Shown here: positions 7,480 to 16,956 of the stretch, piece by piece
How positions within the stretch are numbered: position 1 is the first letter of the stretch
How the letters are laid out: each line of letters opens with the position of its first letter
Notes under the pieces: model-generated
Told to the model about the DNA's origin: nothing
The model's input: the letters and a program-made list of their open reading frames with translations, nothing else
Databases searched by the model: none
Assembly (NCBI RefSeq): GCF_002368415.1
Contig: NZ_AP018290.1
Location: 8,423,717 to 8,487,716 of the forward strand
Length of the DNA: 64,000 nt
Source: Calothrix sp. NIES-4105
Lineage (GTDB): Bacteria > Cyanobacteriota > Cyanobacteriia > Cyanobacteriales > Nostocaceae
Direction of reading: 5' to 3'
Position numbers and translations under genes: made by a program

Positions 7480-10400
7480 ATGAATATTACTATTGCAGGT
7501 TACAATCTCATCGAACTCCTTTATGAAGGTACTACTACCTGTGTGTATCGGGCTTTACGAGAATCCGAGCAAACATCGGTGATTATTAAAACTTTTAAGT
7601 CTGAGTATCCGACCATAGAACAAGTATCGAGATTACGACACGAGTATAAAATACTTCAAAGTTTAGAGATAGAAGGGATTGTGAAACCCCTATCTTTGGA
7701 TAATTATCAAAATGGTCTGGCGCTAATTTTGTCAGATTTTGAAGGAGAAACTCTAAAAAACTTTTTTATTAACAAAAATTTACAATTAAACGTTTTTTTA
7801 CATATTGCTATTCAATTAGCTTCTACCCTTGCTCAGTTACACCAAGCTAATATTATTCACAAAGATATTAAACCTCATAATATTTTAATTAACCCGAAAA
7901 CAGGCGAAGTAAAAATTATTGATTTTAGCATTTCATCATGCTTATCTCAAGAAAACCTAAATCCCAGTAATTCGAATTTACTAGAAGGTACCCTTGCCTA
8001 TATGTCTCCAGAACAGACAGGGAGGATGAACCGCTCAATTGATTACCGAAGTGATTTTTACTCTTTAGGTGTTACTTTCTATGAAATGTTAACGGGACAG
8101 CTACCTTTTCAAGCTAATGATTCTTTAGAATTAGTTCATTATCATATTGCCAAAATACCAATACATCCTCAAGAAATTAAATCAGAAATTCCTTCGGTAG
8201 TTTCGGATATTGTCATGAAATTATTAGCGAAAATTCCTGAAGATAGATATCAAAATGCCTTGGGGTTAAAAGCAGATTTAGAAGAATGTTTACGACAACT
8301 GCAAGCAACTGGAAAAATTGAAAATTTTATTGTCGGTCAGCTTGATTTATATAGTCAATTTCTGATTCCCCAAAAACTTTATGGTCGCGAGAAAGAAGTT
8401 GCCATATTTATGAATGCATTTGAGCGAGTTAGTCTTGGGACAACTGAGATGATATTAGTAAGTGGGTATCCTGGTATAGGAAAATCCTGCTTAGTCAATG
8501 AAGTTCATAAACCTATAGTGCGTCAACGCGGCTATTTTATTTCGGGTAAGTTTGATCAATTTAAACGTAATATCCCGTATGCTTCTTTGATTCAAGCTTT
8601 TCAAGAATTAATCCGACAGTTATTAACAGAAAGTAGTGAGCAAATAGCAATTTGGCAAGCAAAGCTTTTAGCCGCTTTGGGTAACAATGCTCAAGTTATT
8701 ATTGATGTTATTCCCGAAGTCGAACGAATTATTGGACCTCAACCAGATGTGCCACAATTAGGTCTTACTGAATCGCAAAACAGATTTAATTGGTTGTTTC
8801 AGCGATTTATTCATGTATTTTGTAAACCCGAACATCCTTTGGTGCTATTTTTGGATGACTTACAGTGGGCAGATTCCGCTTCATTAAAGTTGATTCAGTT
8901 GGTTGCTAATGATCCAGATAGTCAATATTTATTACTGATTGGCGCCTACCGGGATAACGAAGTCAATGCAACTCATCCTTTGATGTTGACTTTAGAAGAA
9001 ATTCAAAAATATGGCACCGTTGTCAATAATATTATACTTCAGCCTTTGCAGATTTCTCATATTAATCAATTAGTGAGTGATACCCTCCACACTCACTTGG
9101 AGAAATCAGAGCCGCTAGCTAATTTAGTATACAACAAAACTCAAGGTAATCCTTTTTTCTTAACGCAGCTACTTAAATCTCTTTATCAAGAAAAATTATT
9201 ATTTAATTTTAGTGAATGTTGCTGGCAGTGGGACATTCATCGTTTAGAAAATATTGATATCACTGATAATGTAATTGAATTAATGGTCAGCCAGATTCAA
9301 AAGCTGTTGCCGACTACACAAAATGTTTTAAAGTTAGCGGCTTGTATAGGAGATAAATTTACTTTAGAAGTTTTGGCAACTGTTAGTAATACAAATCAGT
9401 CAGAAACAGCCACAGATTTATGGGAAGCTCTGCAAGCAGGTTTAATATTACCTTTAAATAATTCCTACAAAATCCCCCTTTTACTTGACCAAGAGGAAAT
9501 AAACAATGGGCATTACCAAGCAGAAACAATATTAAATCATACCTATCAAACAATCAAATATAAATTCTTGCATGACCGAGTGCAGCAAGCAGCCTATTCT
9601 CTAATTCCTGATGAGCAGAAGAAAGCAACACACCTGAAAATTGGTCAATTACTGCTGCAAAATACAACGCCAGAAGAACGCAAAGAAAACATATTTGCAC
9701 TAGTTAATCAACTTAACTACGGTACCGAACTACTCATATCTGAGTCAGAAAAATATGAATTAGCTCAACTTAACCTCTTAGCAGGGCAAAAAGCCAAAGT
9801 AGCCACAGCCTATGACTCAGCTGTTCGTTATTTCAACGTAGGTTTGAGATTGTTACCAGCCAATAGCTGGTTGACTCAATATGAACTAGTATTAGCTCTG
9901 CATCAGGAAGCAGCAGAAGCAGCATTTCTGAATGGTGATTTTGAGCAAATGGAGCAACTGATTAAAGTTGTTCTGCAACAAGCAAAATCGCAACTTGATA
10001 AAATGAAAGTGTATGAGTTGCAAATCAAAAGTTGTGGAGTACAAAGAAAACTCCTTGAAGCGGTAAAGCTAGGTTTAGAAGTTCTAGAAATACTGGGAGT
10101 AAAACTCACTCAATCCCCAACTGATGACGATATTCAGAAAGCTATTGAGGAAACAACAGCTAATTTAGCTGAGAAAGGAATAGAAAATTTAATTAATCTA
10201 CCGTCAATGACAGATGCTCCTAAGCTAGCAGCATTTCGACTCATAGTAAGTTTAGTTCCTGCTGCCTATCAATCTGCACCTGCATTATTTATCTTGATGG
10301 CTTGTCAGCAAGTAAATTTATCAATTCAATATGGAATTACTTCTTTGTCTGTTAGCGGCTTTGCTGATTATGGGATTATTTTCAGTGGTCTTTTACAAGA

Positions 10401-13400
10401 TATAGAAGCTGCTTATAAATTTGGAGAAGTGGCTTTACATCTATTAGAACAGTTAGACACTCATGAGGTTAGAAGCCAAACTTTATTTAAAGTTTCGACG
10501 TTCATCCTGCCTTGGAAATATCATGTCAAAGAAACATTACCACTTTTAGAAGATGCTTATTACAGTGGTTTGGAATATGGAGACTTAATACATAGTGGAT
10601 ATGCAGCTAGTAATAAATGCCAATATTCTTATTGGAGCGGTTCAGAATTAAAAAGCCTAGAACAGGAAATGTCAAAATATAGTAAAGCAATCGCTAAAAT
10701 TAATCAAGAAATAGCTTTAAAGTTTCATCAGGTGTTTCATCAGGCAGTGTTGAATTTAATAGGAGCGTCTGAAAATCCTTGTCATTTAGTTGGCAAAGCT
10801 TATGATGAAGAGGAATTTTTGCCAGTTCATATTCAATTCAATGAGCGAACAGTCATTTATTATGTATTCTTGAATAAATTAATCCTGTGCTACCTGTTTG
10901 GTGAATTTTCTCAAGCTGTGGAAAATGCTACCAAAGCCGAACAGTATTTAGATGGGGTAATTGGGTGGTTAATTGTACCGTTGTTTCATTTGTACGATTC
11001 TTTAGCACAACTAGCAATATATTCATCACTGCCACAGTCACAACAACAAGACTTATTAATTAGAGTAATTAATAATCAACAAAAAATGCAAAAATGGGCG
11101 CATTATGCCCCAATGAATTATCTGCACAAATTTTATTTAGTAGAAGCAGAACGGCATCGAGTTTTAGGTGAAAAAATAGAAGCAATTGAGATGTACGATC
11201 GTGCAATTGCACTTGCCAAAGACAACGATTACATCAACGAAGAAGCCCTCGCTCACGAACTCGCTGCTAAATTTTATCTGTCATGGGGTAGACAAACTAT
11301 TGCCCGCACTTATATGACTAATGCTTACCATGCCTATAGCCGTTGGGGAGCGATCGCTAAAGTCAAAGATTTAGAAACACGCTATCCGCAATTAATTACA
11401 ATATCGCCTGCACAAAATATAGAAACAAATTACCAAGAACTTAATCAGGCAAATTCCACGAGAATTAGCAGAACTCGCAGTCTCGACTTGATGACTGTGA
11501 TGAAAGCTTCTCAAGCTCTTTCAGGCGAAATTGTTTTAAGCAAGTTGCTGGCTAATTTGATGCGAATTTTAATTGAAAATGCGGGTGCAGAAAAGGGATT
11601 TTTAATTTTAGAAACAGCAGGAAAGTTACAGATAGAAGCTTCAGGAAGTGTAGATAAAGATGAAATAAATGTCGAGCAATCGATACCAGTGGAAAGCAGT
11701 CAGCAGTTACCAATATCCCTCATTAACTATGTGCAGAGAACCCATAAAGATGTGGTTCTGAATGATGCAACTAGCGAAGCTGTATTTAATCTGGATAATT
11801 ATATCATCACCCAAAAACCAAAATCTATTTTATGTACTCCAATTATCCATCAAAGTAAACTCATTGGTATTCTTTACTTAGAAAATAATGTAACTACTAA
11901 AGCATTTACGCCAGAGCGGTTAGAAGTTTTACAACTTTTATCTTCGCAAGCAGCAATTTCAATTGAAAACGCGCGTCTTTATAATGACTTAGAAGAATAT
12001 AATCGCACACTCGAAGTCAGAGTAAAAGAGCGAACTCTAGAATTACAAGCTAAAAATTTGCAACTGCAACACGAAATTCGCGATCGCCAAAGAGCAGAAG
12101 AAGCCGCAGCCGCAGCCAACCGCGCGAAAAGCGAGTTTCTAGCTAGTATGAGCCATGAACTCCGCACGCCGCTTAATGGGATTTTAGGGTATACTCAAAT
12201 TTTTCAGAAAAATCAAAGTTTAACAACTCAGCAAAAGAAGGGTATAAATATTATTCATCAATGTGGTGAACATCTACTAACGCTAATCAACGATATTTTA
12301 GACATTTCTAAAATTGAAGCTCGAAAACTGGAACTTTATCCCACAGAATTTTATTTTCCAGATTTTCTTGAAGGTATTGTGCAAATCTGCCGTATTCGTA
12401 GCGAACAAAAAGAAATTTTGTTAACTTATCAGCCACTTTCTCCTCTGCCTAGAATTGTTAAAGCTGATGAAAAACGTTTGCGCCAGGTTTTAATTAATTT
12501 ACTTAGTAATGCTGTCAAATTTACAGAAAAAGGTACTGTAAATTTTCAGGTGGGATATTACGATGGAAAATTAAGGTTTCAAGTCGAGGATACAGGAATT
12601 GGCATTGCACAAGAGCAATTAGAAGAAATATTTTTGCCGTTTAAGCAAGTCGGGGAAGATAACCGTAAGACTGAAGGCACAGGATTAGGGTTAGCAATTA
12701 GCCGTCAATTAGTTGAGATGATGGGCGGTGAAATTAAGGTGAAAAGTACATTAGGTAAAGGTAGCGTTTTTTGGGTAGATCTAAATTTACATGAAGTTTT
12801 ATCACCAATTAGTGTTAAGAAATTTGACGAACGTAAGATTATTAGTTTTGTTGGTGATAAAAAGAAAGTTTTAGTCGTAGATGATAAATGGGAAAATCGT
12901 TCTGTTTTAGTAAATTTACTAGAGCCTTTAGGTTTTGAAATTATAGAAGCAACAGATGGTTTAGACTGCCTTAACAAAGCACCAAAGTTTAAGCCAAATG
13001 TGATTTTGATGGACTTAGTTATGAGTGTGATGGATGGTTTTGAAGCCACTCGGCGCCTGAAAATGTTACCAGACCTTAAGGAAGCAGTAGTAATTGCTAT
13101 ATCAGCCAGCGTTTTTGATCTTGATAAAAAACAGAGTCTAGAAGTAGGTTGTGATGATTTTCTTCCCAAGCCATTGCAAGTTGCGGAACTTTTAGAAAAA
13201 TTAAGAGTGTACTTGGGATTAGAATGGGTTTATGAAGAAATAAAAAACTATATAAAAGAGCCAGAAGATGTTAAACTAAAATCACAAACTCCAAATAAAG
13301 ATTTGATTGCTCCACCAGCAGAGGAAATCGCAATTTTACTCGATTTGGCAATTAGAGGTAATCTAAGGAGTATTGTACAAAGAGCAGCTTTCTTAGAGGA

Positions 13401-13515
13401 ATTGGATGAAAAATGGGCGCCGTTTGCTAATCATTTACGCCAACTTGCCAAAGAATTTAAATGTAAACAAATCGTAAGTTTTATTAAAAAATATTCACAG
13501 GAAACATCAAGTTAA
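7480..13515 (+). CDS. Chimeric Ser/Thr kinase - AAA ATPase - GAF - hybrid histidine kinase (2011 aa)
   Basis: A multidomain signalling protein of the cyanobacterial HstK-like type. Residues 1-270 form a eukaryotic-type protein kinase with HKDIKPHN (catalytic Asp129) and the magnesium-binding Asp148 in DFS, where Ser replaces the usual Gly. Residues about 300-560 are an AAA-type ATPase (Walker A GYPGIGKS 329-336; FLDDLQWAD). A long helical, TPR-like region follows to about 1270. A GAF domain is at about 1335-1490, and a coiled coil leads to the HisKA phospho-acceptor His1559 (SHELRTPLNG). The ATPase domain (NLLSNAVKF, DTGIGI, GTGLGLAIS) and a receiver domain (VVDDKWENR, LMDLVM, PKPLQ) complete it, with a helical tail. 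It is probably cytosolic. The hybrid kinase at 13701 may be a partner. Confidence 0.93.
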   Translation: MNITIAGYNLIELLYEGTTTCVYRALRESEQTSVIIKTFKSEYPTIEQVSRLRHEYKILQSLEIEGIVKPLSLDNYQNGLALILSDFEGETLKNFFINKNLQLNVFLHIAIQLASTLAQLHQANIIHKDIKPHNILINPKTGEVKIIDFSISSCLSQENLNPSNSNLLEGTLAYMSPEQTGRMNRSIDYRSDFYSLGVTFYEMLTGQLPFQANDSLELVHYHIAKIPIHPQEIKSEIPSVVSDIVMKLLAKIPEDRYQNALGLKADLEECLRQLQATGKIENFIVGQLDLYSQFLIPQKLYGREKEVAIFMNAFERVSLGTTEMILVSGYPGIGKSCLVNEVHKPIVRQRGYFISGKFDQFKRNIPYASLIQAFQELIRQLLTESSEQIAIWQAKLLAALGNNAQVIIDVIPEVERIIGPQPDVPQLGLTESQNRFNWLFQRFIHVFCKPEHPLVLFLDDLQWADSASLKLIQLVANDPDSQYLLLIGAYRDNEVNATHPLMLTLEEIQKYGTVVNNIILQPLQISHINQLVSDTLHTHLEKSEPLANLVYNKTQGNPFFLTQLLKSLYQEKLLFNFSECCWQWDIHRLENIDITDNVIELMVSQIQKLLPTTQNVLKLAACIGDKFTLEVLATVSNTNQSETATDLWEALQAGLILPLNNSYKIPLLLDQEEINNGHYQAETILNHTYQTIKYKFLHDRVQQAAYSLIPDEQKKATHLKIGQLLLQNTTPEERKENIFALVNQLNYGTELLISESEKYELAQLNLLAGQKAKVATAYDSAVRYFNVGLRLLPANSWLTQYELVLALHQEAAEAAFLNGDFEQMEQLIKVVLQQAKSQLDKMKVYELQIKSCGVQRKLLEAVKLGLEVLEILGVKLTQSPTDDDIQKAIEETTANLAEKGIENLINLPSMTDAPKLAAFRLIVSLVPAAYQSAPALFILMACQQVNLSIQYGITSLSVSGFADYGIIFSGLLQDIEAAYKFGEVALHLLEQLDTHEVRSQTLFKVSTFILPWKYHVKETLPLLEDAYYSGLEYGDLIHSGYAASNKCQYSYWSGSELKSLEQEMSKYSKAIAKINQEIALKFHQVFHQAVLNLIGASENPCHLVGKAYDEEEFLPVHIQFNERTVIYYVFLNKLILCYLFGEFSQAVENATKAEQYLDGVIGWLIVPLFHLYDSLAQLAIYSSLPQSQQQDLLIRVINNQQKMQKWAHYAPMNYLHKFYLVEAERHRVLGEKIEAIEMYDRAIALAKDNDYINEEALAHELAAKFYLSWGRQTIARTYMTNAYHAYSRWGAIAKVKDLETRYPQLITISPAQNIETNYQELNQANSTRISRTRSLDLMTVMKASQALSGEIVLSKLLANLMRILIENAGAEKGFLILETAGKLQIEASGSVDKDEINVEQSIPVESSQQLPISLINYVQRTHKDVVLNDATSEAVFNLDNYIITQKPKSILCTPIIHQSKLIGILYLENNVTTKAFTPERLEVLQLLSSQAAISIENARLYNDLEEYNRTLEVRVKERTLELQAKNLQLQHEIRDRQRAEEAAAAANRAKSEFLASMSHELRTPLNGILGYTQIFQKNQSLTTQQKKGINIIHQCGEHLLTLINDILDISKIEARKLELYPTEFYFPDFLEGIVQICRIRSEQKEILLTYQPLSPLPRIVKADEKRLRQVLINLLSNAVKFTEKGTVNFQVGYYDGKLRFQVEDTGIGIAQEQLEEIFLPFKQVGEDNRKTEGTGLGLAISRQLVEMMGGEIKVKSTLGKGSVFWVDLNLHEVLSPISVKKFDERKIISFVGDKKKVLVVDDKWENRSVLVNLLEPLGFEIIEATDGLDCLNKAPKFKPNVILMDLVMSVMDGFEATRRLKMLPDLKEAVVIAISASVFDLDKKQSLEVGCDDFLPKPLQVAELLEKLRVYLGLEWVYEEIKNYIKEPEDVKLKSQTPNKDLIAPPAEEIAILLDLAIRGNLRSIVQRAAFLEELDEKWAPFANHLRQLAKEFKCKQIVSFIKKYSQETSS

Positions 13516-13700
13516 TTAAGAATGTCGATACAAATAAAGCTAACTAGTTAAGATCGCCATTTCTCCTTTGTCATTGGTAAGATTTATAGATATATTGCCT
13601 TTTGGCGACCTAGTTAGGTGTATTCTCACTGACTTACTTGGTATCCAAGAGTATAAATTATTATCCTTTCTGCTCTCGGTGTAATTTAAAATGAGGTTTT

Positions 13701-15674
13701 ATGAGTACTGATGTTGATGATAAAGGCGCCATCTTAATTGTTGATGACAACGCGGCAAATTTAGAAATGTTGCTTGAGTTTTTAACTGATGCAGGATTTA
13801 CTGTTTTGGTTGCGGAAGATGGGGAAAGTGCGATCACGGGAGCCGAATATGCCCCACCTGATATGATTCTATTGGATATACTGATGCCAGTAATGGACGG
13901 TTTTGAAACTTGTCAGCGTTTGAAAGCGAATCCATTAACACAAGATATTCCCATTATTTTCATGACCGCGCTTACGGAAACCGTGGATAAGGTAAAAGGC
14001 TTAAGTTTAGGAGCAGTTGATTATGTTACTAAACCGCTACAGCACGAAGAGGTTTTAGCCCGGATTGAACTTCATCTTCAGCTGCGAAACTTAACCAAGA
14101 CACTGCAAGAACAAAATCAGCGTTTGGAGAGGGAAATTTGTGAGCGCACGCAAGCAGAACAAAAAATCCGCGAACAAGCTGCTTTGCTAGATATCACTAC
14201 AGACGCAATTCTCGTTAGAGATTTCAACAATCAAATCAGCTTTTGGAACCAAGGGGCTGAACATTTATACAGATGGCAGGCAACAGAAGTAATTGGTAAA
14301 AATATTAATCAACTTTTGTATCGACCGAATCTCTTACCACAACTACAAAATGTCCAGAAAAGTCTTACCGAACATGGCTATTGGCAAGGTGAGTTAGAGC
14401 AAGTTACCAAACAAGACAAAAAAATTATTGTTGCTAGTCGCTGGACTTTAATGCGTGATCAACATGGACAACCTAAATCTATTTTGACAGTTAATACTGA
14501 TATTACAGAAAAAAAACAACTTGAAAACCAATTTCTTCGCGCTCAACGTTTGGAAAGTTTGGGTACACTTGCTGGCGGTATTGCCCATGACTTAAATAAT
14601 ATACTGACACCAATTTTATCGGCAGCACAACTACTACAGCTAAAACACCCTAAGTCTGATGAATGGAGTCAGCAAATATTTAAGACGATAGAAACCAGCG
14701 CTAAACGTGGAGCTGCTGTAGTTAAGCAAGTGCTACAGTTTGCGCGCGGAGTCGATAGTAAGCCTGCAAGCGTACTACTTGGCAATCTGTTGTTGGAAAT
14801 TCAGCAGATTATTCATGGCACATTTCCCAAATCCATAGAATTTTCTCTTAATATTCAGTCAGACCTTTGGGCTGTAATTGGAGATGGCACACACTTGCAC
14901 CAGGTACTGATGAATCTTATAGTAAATGCTCGTGATGCCATGCCCAATGGTGGTACTCTCAGTGTTTCTGCCAAAAATCTTTTAATTGATGAACAATATG
15001 CCCGGATGAATCTGGAGGCTAATGTCAGCCCCTACATTGTAATTACTGTTGCGGATACAGGAATTGGGATGCCGCCAGTAATCTTAGATAGAATATTTGA
15101 GCCGTTTTTTACTACTAAAGAGGTTGGGAAAGGTACAGGTTTAGGTCTTTCTACTGTGAGAGGAATCATCAAAAGCCACGGTGGTTTTATTAATGTGCAT
15201 AGTGAAATTGGGAAAGGAACTGAATTTAAATTGTTCTTGCCTGCAGTAAAGAACATGACAACGTTGCTAACCGAAAATCTTGATTTGCCATCTGGAAATC
15301 AAGAATTAATTTTAGTAGTCGATGATGAAGCTAAAATTCTCGAAACTACTCAAGCTTCATTGGAAAGTTATAATTACAGAGTCGTGACTGCCAGTGATGG
15401 TATTGAAGCGATCGCACTGTATGCTCGCCATCAAGATAAAATCAGTGTAGTTTTGGTAGATATGATGATGCCGTTGATGGATGGTGCAATTACCATTCGC
15501 ATTTTGCAAAAAATGAATTCGTTAGTCAAGATTGTTGCTGTTAGCGGTCTAGTAGACAGCAATAACATTACCCAAGATGTGACTGTCAAAAAATTTATTT
15601 CTAAGCCCTATACAACTCAAGAATTATTGCAAACTTTACATGAGCTTCTTTACCAAGAGATTTCCAGAAAATAA
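13701..15674 (+). CDS. Hybrid sensor kinase REC-PAS-HisKA-HATPase-REC
   Basis: The order is a receiver domain at residues 8-125 (acceptor Asp59 in LLDILMPVMDG, Lys in TKPLQ), a coiled coil, a PAS domain at about 160-280, and HisKA with His296 in GGIAHDLNNILTP. A HATPase domain follows (LMNLIVNARDAMP, ADTGIGMPP, GTGLGLSTV), then a second receiver at about 535-650 (Asp587 in VDMMMPLMDG). No membrane segment is seen, so it is a soluble member of a phosphorelay. It begins 185 nt after the giant kinase gene on the same strand, suggesting a shared pathway, but the gap leaves room for its own promoter. The stimulus and output are unknown. Confidence 0.93.
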   Translation: MSTDVDDKGAILIVDDNAANLEMLLEFLTDAGFTVLVAEDGESAITGAEYAPPDMILLDILMPVMDGFETCQRLKANPLTQDIPIIFMTALTETVDKVKGLSLGAVDYVTKPLQHEEVLARIELHLQLRNLTKTLQEQNQRLEREICERTQAEQKIREQAALLDITTDAILVRDFNNQISFWNQGAEHLYRWQATEVIGKNINQLLYRPNLLPQLQNVQKSLTEHGYWQGELEQVTKQDKKIIVASRWTLMRDQHGQPKSILTVNTDITEKKQLENQFLRAQRLESLGTLAGGIAHDLNNILTPILSAAQLLQLKHPKSDEWSQQIFKTIETSAKRGAAVVKQVLQFARGVDSKPASVLLGNLLLEIQQIIHGTFPKSIEFSLNIQSDLWAVIGDGTHLHQVLMNLIVNARDAMPNGGTLSVSAKNLLIDEQYARMNLEANVSPYIVITVADTGIGMPPVILDRIFEPFFTTKEVGKGTGLGLSTVRGIIKSHGGFINVHSEIGKGTEFKLFLPAVKNMTTLLTENLDLPSGNQELILVVDDEAKILETTQASLESYNYRVVTASDGIEAIALYARHQDKISVVLVDMMMPLMDGAITIRILQKMNSLVKIVAVSGLVDSNNITQDVTVKKFISKPYTTQELLQTLHELLYQEISRK

Positions 15675-15727
15675 ATTGTCCCAAAAAAACTAGAGACAGC
15701 ATTTTTTCAAGAATAATAATCATTTAT

Positions 15728-16513
15728 ATGTTTTGGTACAACGGTAAATCGATTAATTCCCAGACTATTGAGTTAGATATTAACAATCCAGGGTTATTAT
15801 ACGGCGCCACCATTTTTTCAACGCTACGAGTATATGACTCTCTGGATAATCCTTTAACGCAATGGCAAGCACATCTCGCACGCATTAAAACTTCCTTAAA
15901 TTATTTTAACTGGCAACAACCGAATTGGGAGTCTATACGTGATGGCGCCGAATTAATGAAACAGCATTTCCCTGTGTTGCGAATAACGGTGTTTCCTGAT
16001 GGTAAAGAATGGATAACTGGGAGAATGTTGGCGCCTGACTTACCAGAAAAACAAAAGCATGGAATTACAGCGAGTATAGTTCAAGATTATTACCGTTCGC
16101 TACCTGGTCACAAAACAGGAAATTATCTGGCGCCAATTTTAGCAAAAGCAGATGCCCAAAATCAGAATTCTCAAGAAGCTATATTTATAGATGGAGAAGG
16201 AAACTGGTTAGAAACAACTACAGGCAATCTTTGGGGATGGAAAGATAACTGTTGGTGGACTCCTCCAATTAATGCGGGTATTTTACCAGGAATCGCGCGG
16301 GAGTATTTAAGAACTAGTTTGATAAAGCAAAATCAGATAGTACGTGAAGACGTTTGGAATATAGAGTTAGTTAAAAGCTTTAAAACCCTTGCAAACAGTA
16401 ATTGCGTGGTAGAAATTATACCTATTCACACTGTTATTCATTGTACTGGCCAATTAACATATAATACTGAGCATTCTAGTTTAAAGCTTTTACAAAATTT
16501 TTTTCATTTGTAG
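15728..16513 (+). CDS. pabC: Class IV aminotransferase, 4-amino-4-deoxychorismate lyase-like
   Basis: A PLP-dependent fold-type IV enzyme. The PLP-binding lysine is Lys129 in HKTGNYL, followed by the family pattern EAIFIDGEGNWLETTTGN and the phosphate-binding TPPINAGILPGIARE. At 261 residues it fits aminodeoxychorismate lyase, which releases pyruvate from aminodeoxychorismate to give p-aminobenzoate for folate synthesis. Branched-chain and D-amino-acid aminotransferases share these motifs and are longer, so the substrate is an inference. It is transcribed in the direction of the two kinases but is functionally unrelated to them. The stop overlaps the start of a GGTGGGC palindrome. Confidence 0.83.
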   Translation: MFWYNGKSINSQTIELDINNPGLLYGATIFSTLRVYDSLDNPLTQWQAHLARIKTSLNYFNWQQPNWESIRDGAELMKQHFPVLRITVFPDGKEWITGRMLAPDLPEKQKHGITASIVQDYYRSLPGHKTGNYLAPILAKADAQNQNSQEAIFIDGEGNWLETTTGNLWGWKDNCWWTPPINAGILPGIAREYLRTSLIKQNQIVREDVWNIELVKSFKTLANSNCVVEIIPIHTVIHCTGQLTYNTEHSSLKLLQNFFHL

Positions 16514-16530
16514 GGTGGGCAATGCCCACC
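16514..16530. repeat. Dispersed palindrome, family 2 (GGTGGGCAATGCCCACC)
   Basis: A 7-bp-arm palindrome directly after the pabC stop. Copies occur at 18895-18911 (identical) and 48810-48826 (centre ACT). It may serve as a terminator stem. Confidence 0.8.
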
Positions 16531-16570
16531 ATACATATACATATTATTCGGGGTGCCATCTCCCGTGTCG

Positions 16571-16681
16571 TTAAGTGCTGACCGAACTACAGCAATAGCT
16601 ACACTAACAAATGATGCTAAGAAAAAGCTTGTTTATTTGGTTGATGACCCGGTTCCACAAGAAAAGAAAGTTGTAGTGTAA
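16571..16681 (+). pseudogene. Decayed ftsH N-terminal fragment
   Basis: This frame encodes LSADRTTAIATLTNDA...LVYLVDDP and then stops. The intact ftsH just downstream contains [14 protein letters not shown]...LVTLVDDP in its membrane-proximal domain (residues about 62-87), with one residue difference in spacing. The upstream and AAA parts are missing, and no start or ribosome-binding site is present. I infer a remnant of a duplicated or second ftsH gene. The match is short (about 27 residues), so homology is likely but not certain. The remainder of the 16531-16956 gap shows no gene, only the ftsH leader region. Confidence 0.5.
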
Positions 16682-16956
16682 TCCGACTTGTGATACTCAG
16701 GCGCCTCCCTAATTGGCTCGCTACAATATATCTTTAAGGGTCAGGTATCAATTAGGTATCAATCAGCTCTTCCAAAAAGGGCTGTAAACTAGATTTTTTT
16801 TGCTTTTACATCAATATGAGAGCATTTTGCGATACCTTAAGATAAGTTAACATAATTCTTAACTACACAAGCGTTGATTTTGGAGCGCTCTGCGGTTCTC
16901 TAATAAACAAGAGGCACTGGGCATGACAGCACAAATGTACAGGAGGACTCACTTCG

